Source: Trifolium pratense (lineage: Eukaryota; Streptophyta; Magnoliopsida; Fabales; Fabaceae). From it: a stretch of DNA of 64,000 nucleotides. This document shows positions 60,247-64,000 of the stretch, one piece after another (the stretch's first letter is position 1; every line of letters starts with the position of its first letter). A program made the translations under genes and the position numbers. The stretch spans positions 26,474,001 through 26,538,000 of the forward strand of contig NC_060060.1 in assembly GCF_020283565.1 (NCBI RefSeq), given 5' to 3'. Below the pieces are notes generated by a model. It did no database searches. It saw nothing but the letters and a program-made list of their open reading frames with translations, and was not told the DNA's origin.

Positions 60247-61555
60247 GTGCACATGACATGCGTAAAAAAAAAAATAGTGCACAAGACATGAGGGTAGATG
60301 CATATGAATATATCAATTAAATATAGTATATATGGTTTTGCAAGGATTCGAAGAGGGAATTGGCCGAAAAGCTGATTTTCCTCGTAAAAAGTTGCATATA
60401 TTAACTTTATCAAAAACTCATTATTGATGTATTTTACACATCAAAATTAAGTAACTTTTTTTATCAAGTACTTAAAAAAAAAACTGTTTGGCCTGACTTC
60501 TACTTTTATGGAGTAAAAAGTCAAAAATAAGTTCGGTCAAACGGTACCTAAATATATGCATGATGAAAAGCTTCTCATGTATGTCATCTCTTAAAACCTG
60601 ACTTTTTTACAGTCCAGGTATCAATTAAAAAAGCAGGTTATATGGATGTGAAAGATACAACATCTCCAGGAGTTTATTTGGACATGTTGGCGGGAGATAG
60701 TAGTATACTCAGAAAAGTTTTTGGTATGGCGTCTTAGACTTTCCTCCTATGTATTGATGTTTCTTTTTTTCCCTCACAAACAATAACAATTGACACATTT
60801 GTTTAGCATATAAATTTTTTTCCGACAATTATTCCTGGAATTATGCCAGATCAAGCTCCTTGTAGAGATGTAATGCCCTCTACCCATTTCTAACAGAAAA
60901 TTCTTCAAAATTAATTCCTCTTCCCTTTCCCTTTTCTTAGATTTCCTTTCTCTCACTGCCACCTCCGACAACACGTCACAGACGCCTTTTTCTAGAATAA
61001 ACTTACCGCACCTTGGGGCCCACTGGTTGGTGCTGGATCAGCTCCTCATTTGGGCCCAAAGTTAGCATGATCGCGAGGCACCTTGTAACATTGGACAATC
61101 TTGCAATCTTTGAAGCTTCCTCCGTTCGACAATGCATATGTGATTGGTAGTTGCAGGATTGTTCCATGGTTGTGAAAATCATAGCGAAATTGGGAATCAA
61201 CTCGCAGCTGTATTTACAAAAACTTGGGTGATTTTTTTTTTTTTTTTGCTAAACACCCTTTTTTTTAATTGAAAGGGATCTGGGTTGGGTTTTGGGGAAA
61301 CCCATAACTATGTTTTATGCGACAGTGACCGCTGAACTTTGTTTACTGCATTCCTGTCAACAATATTTTCAATTAGGTTTTCAAACAAGCAGAAGCAGCC
61401 CAATTTGTCTAATTTTTTTTTCTGAGTGGATTTGTTGGTACGACCCACAATCTTGTATAATTAGGTTTTCAAACTGTACCACTATATTTAATAGTTTTCT
61501 CAGTCTTCGACGTTCTCCTTTATTTTTATACTTCTAATTTAATTAATTATGTCAT

Positions 61556-61628
<73 letters not shown>

Positions 61629-63453
61629 CTTTAAGTTTAGTTTAATATTATGATTTATAGATTATTCCTTTATTTTTTTTTGATGAAGTTAAATTATTCC
61701 TTTATATGTCTGATTTTTATTGTTATGAACTTAGTTTAATGTTCTGATTTAGATTTTAGAGGTTATTTTCTTCATCTATGGTAACTTTTACACATGTGTA
61801 TATCCCTATTAGTAGGATCTTACGATTCATACTACGATCCTCGACTTACAATCTTTCAACCCCCCTGCCGATCTTGCATAGACTCGATTTTTACAACATT
61901 GTTTGGGTCGTCTACTGTCATGGTCCTAGCCCAATCATACCCGCCCTCAGAAACATCCTTGTCCTCAAGGCTGAAGGTTGGAAATTGACTCTAGACAGCG
62001 GCAACATCTCCCGGAGTTGCTTCTTCAAGTGACTTTCCTTTCAGTTTCCCAAAAAGTTGGCGTTACCCAGCAAAGATTGCACATGTCGTGACTAGCCAGT
62101 ATAGCTTCCGGCTCAAAATTTTCCACGTCCTCTCCAGCTAAACCATCGGGAAGAGCTTCCCTCAACCTGATAATTGCCAACAACTTATTTGAGAACAGAA
62201 ACTTGAAACACCGGTTGTATATACAAAACAAGAGGCAACTCGAGTTTGGTGCTATGGCGCCCAAACGCTCTAGAATCGCAAAAGAATCATCATTGCAGGC
62301 AGCAGCAAACATCGCATTGATCCTAGTAGCCACAATGCTGTTGGGGAGGGCATAATTTAAGGAAAACCTGTTCCCCTACTGTGAAACTACGTTTGAGAAT
62401 GGGAAGACTTGAGCTGGAACACGGTTTGCCTCTACAGGCAAGAATTCGTTTGAGAATGGGAAGACTTGAGTTGGAACATGGTTTGCCTCTACAGGCAAGA
62501 ATGGTTTGAGAGTTACCTCTATTAGGCTATAGATACAACGATGAAAACATGTCTCATCTACACGGTTTGCGTAAAAAAAAGGCAATACATACAAAATAAA
62601 GATGAGATATTATTTCTATGGTAGCATTTTCCTATTTTTCTATTTACATCTTAGAAGATACTTATACTAATATATTTTCAACTATATCAAATGGAGAACA
62701 ATATTGTGCATTCTAAGCATAACCCTATAAGATACAAAATGGACTCCGAATTTTCAGCACCCTATTTATGCTTTTATTGTGGTCTGTAAACCTGGTTAAT
62801 GAATGAAGTGGTGCCTGTTATATATTTTATCTTTTATGTTAGCGTTATTGCTATGTATGTAGGAGTGCAACAATGAAGAATAATCATAGGAGGAATCTAT
62901 TGTGAATTTACTGTTTTACAGGACAGAGTAAGCGCTTTCAGCCACACAAACCTTCAACAAAAGCACAAGCAGCTGTGGCTCTGACAAGTGGCAGGATGAA
63001 AGAAGCAATATCTGCTGAAATTACAAGATTAGAAGCTGAGAATTCTGCCAGGCGAGATGAGGCAGAAGAGATCAGATCCGAGCTGCTTAGCCGAGGACAC
63101 ATACAGAAGTTTTGGGATGCGAAGCTTAGTGAAGAGAAAAATCACGGTTCTGATGTAGAGAGGCTTTACCTTGAGGCAGTAAATAATTTGGTGGAAGAGA
63201 AGATCAATCAAGAAAAGATAAATGCTGAATGTTTAAAAGAACAGGCAGCAATGGATTGTCAGAAGCAGATGCTACTTAGTTTGAAAAAAGAAGTTGATGA
63301 GGTATCAGAGAAGCTTGCCTCCGAGAGAGTCATATATGTAGATGAAAAACAAACTGTACAGAAGTTACTCAGAGATTTAGAGTTCAAGTATGAACAAATT
63401 CTTGACACCAAATCCACACTGGAAGCTGAGAAAGAAGCTCTTCAGATGCTTAG
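55999..63453 (+). CDS. Plastid SLH-domain and coiled-coil protein (3' end off window)
   Basis: Resembles Arabidopsis At5g23890/At5g52410, plastid proteins with S-layer-homology-like domains (function not established, to my knowledge). Exons: 55999-56287, 56354-56488, 57888-57976, 58714-58802, 58912-59015, 59124-59220, 59299-59374, 60618-60723, 62922-63453 (donor at its end; more exons lie beyond). All junctions in frame, 505 residues so far. N-terminal ~50 residues are Ser/Pro/Thr-rich and almost without acids (transit peptide); TM at ~71-92 (AAAAAFLGVGTSMAILLATL). Then SLH-type segments: REFARWLVKLNSCLERNPKH, VTAFDDINVDDPDF, MEWRTPLEYGF, GYMDVKDTTSP. Exon 9 is a long coiled coil rich in Glu/Lys (EAISAEITRLEAENSARRDE onward). 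ATG at 55999 taken; the upstream TTG is ignored. Introns 7 and 8 (1.2 and 2.2 kb) are enlarged by transposons. Confidence 0.9.
56750..57070 (+). repeat. Dispersed legume-type repeat, copy 3, with terminal direct repeats
   Basis: gaattttgggttgg-cataactcaaccctacaaaaccggcttgta-ggtgag occurs twice, at about 56755-56805 and 56960-57015, enclosing tgtaggactcttaacacaca, tggtccaatagcggaaactt and ggagaggctctgatatcatc. In intron 2 of the SLH gene. Relatives at 8050-8220 and 14640-14860. Confidence 0.65.
58084..58127. repeat. (TAA)n microsatellite
   Basis: About 14 uninterrupted ATA/TAA units in intron 3 of the SLH gene. Confidence 0.95.
59415..60548. mobile_element. PIF/Harbinger-like non-autonomous element with nested repeats
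   Basis: Left end GGTACCGTTTGGCCCGACTT and right end (reverse complement) GGTACCGTTTGACCGAACTT; subterminal ttttatggtctaaaagctac / ttttatggagtaaaaagtca. TAA flanks both sides (59412-59414, 60549-60551), as expected for this superfamily. Length 1134 bp. Inside lie a half copy of the foldback MITE family (about 59690-59830), a SINE-like piece (59850-59960: gagggagccggagttcaaac, tccgaccatagcgtcc) and a (TAG)n(TAA)n tract (60165-60245). No transposase. In intron 7 of the SLH gene. Confidence 0.7.
60750..61555. other. Unassigned segment in SLH intron 8
   Basis: Mixed-composition DNA with short ORFs on both strands (for example minus 61003-61200) matching nothing I recognise. Contains a T-run near 61232. 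Possibly old retroelement DNA; nothing supportable. Confidence 0.3.
61558..61626. repeat. (TA)n microsatellite, about 34 units
   Basis: Uninterrupted TA dinucleotides in intron 8 of the SLH gene. Confidence 0.97.
61855..62350 (-). mobile_element. Ty3/gypsy chromovirus-like pol C-terminal remnant
   Basis: Minus-strand frames read CFKFLFSNKLLAIIRLREAL, PDGLAGEDVENFEPEAILAS and, further on, LEEATPGDVAA and FSLEDKDVSEGG. Order and wording (PEAILASR..., ...EEATW..., LEDK...GG) resemble the integrase tail/chromodomain end of plant chromoviruses, shifted between frames by indels. No LTR delimited. Antisense in SLH intron 8. Confidence 0.5.
62390..62510. repeat. ~58-bp tandem duplication
   Basis: gtttgagaatgggaagactt, gag-tggaaca-ggtttgcctc and tacaggcaagaat occur twice in a row with three or four differences; a third partial gtttgagag follows. 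Confidence 0.85.
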
Positions 63454-63739
63454 GTAATTTATGACTTTTGCTTATAATTGTGGCACCAAATAATTTAATG
63501 TAGAAACTTGTTTGCTAGAGAAGTTAGTTAGTGATGCATGACTTTTTTACTACAATATCAAAACAGTATCACTGTTTACTTCACAAATTTTTTTTTTGTC
63601 TCACTGAGCTACACGGGTCAATTGATGCTATTGGTCTATTCTGAAAGCCAATTCTTCAATAAATCATTGAACATAAGATGCATTTTTATATTAATAGAGT
63701 CTAACAAGACGTGATTTTACTTTTACTGTAAAAACAACA

Positions 63740-63960
63740 AAGCATTGTCTCTGAGGGTGTGTTTGTTTCCCGGTTATAAAACTAATTCCCAGGAATGGAA
63801 TATTGAAAATATTAATTCTTGTGTTTGGTAGATGGAATTCACAAAATATTCCCAGCAATAAATTATTCCAAGGAAATTTAAATACCCACGTCCATAGGCA
63901 TGTTATTCCCATGGAAAAATGACTGGAATGTTTTTTTTCCAGTGGTAATATTGGCAGTTA
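63740..63960. repeat. Possible TIR element start in the last visible SLH intron
   Basis: gagggtgtgtttgtttccc followed by repeated aattcccaggaatggaata / tattcccatggaaaaatgac strings in both orientations. Texture of a MITE; cut by the window end, so not confirmed. Confidence 0.35.
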
Positions 63961-64000
63961 GCATAATGTAATTCAAATGAGCATCATCATAGCCCACGAT

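Noticed and set aside
62025..62333. 102-aa minus-strand ORF as a host gene
   Set aside because: Reads like the tail of a gypsy polyprotein with frameshifted neighbours; treated as a retroelement remnant.
1..64000. Biosynthetic gene cluster or novel multi-gene system
   Set aside because: The oxygenase, b561, PEPC and other genes are unrelated housekeeping types with large spacers; no co-oriented cluster, shared promoter motif or pathway logic is visible.

Overview
The window is nuclear DNA from a flowering plant, most likely a papilionoid legume of the Medicago/clover/pea type. The evidence is AT-rich intergenic DNA, GT-AG introns in every gene, plant-specific gene families, and several repeat types that I associate with legumes (inference; no species can be fixed from sequence reading alone). 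There are no bacterial features, tRNA/rRNA genes or CRISPR arrays.

Layout: (1) 1-8468, minus: 5' three quarters of a bacterial-type phosphoenolpyruvate carboxylase (PPC4); 20 exons visible, 3' end off the window. (2) 8.9-12 kb: MITEs and retroelement debris. (3) 11961-12838, plus: classical basic arabinogalactan protein with GPI signal. (4) 13060-18511, minus: organellar DNL-type zinc-finger (HEP/Zim17-like) protein; its last exon lies about 1.9 kb from the previous one. (5) 19.8-21.2 kb: truncated P4-ATPase (flippase) pseudogene ending at a 30-bp perfect inverted repeat, then two hAT-like MITEs with 8-bp target duplications. (6) 24355-29430, plus: DCP5/LSM14 decapping-associated protein, 8 exons. 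(7) 31367-33651, minus: TauD/clavaminate-synthase-like Fe(II)/2-oxoglutarate oxygenase, 3 exons. (8) 34-43 kb: transposon-rich, including an inverted-repeat element carrying a fragment of a host membrane-protein gene and inserted in old gypsy-like sequence, and two Mutator-like MITEs side by side, one filled with an AT-rich minisatellite. (9) 43453-45715, plus: cytochrome b561, 4 exons. (10) 47547-47891, plus: small PRTP-repeat protein, then an internally duplicated 5-kb region holding a DEAD-box helicase (RH18-like) pseudogene and a LINE 3' fragment. (11) 53.6-55.6 kb: SINE, retroposon, MITEs. (12) 55999-63453, plus, running off the window: plastid-targeted SLH-domain/coiled-coil protein with introns swollen by a Harbinger-like element and a chromovirus remnant.

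The intact genes do not form a pathway or cluster; they are independent housekeeping-type genes (carbon metabolism, mRNA decapping, organelle chaperone support, cell wall, transmembrane redox, plastid). I saw no novel multi-gene system. The interesting material is the mobile DNA: gene capture, nested insertions with readable target-site duplications, and a minisatellite-bearing TIR element. Exon boundaries were assigned by hand from splice motifs and reading-frame continuity. Every multi-exon CDS listed keeps frame across all junctions.
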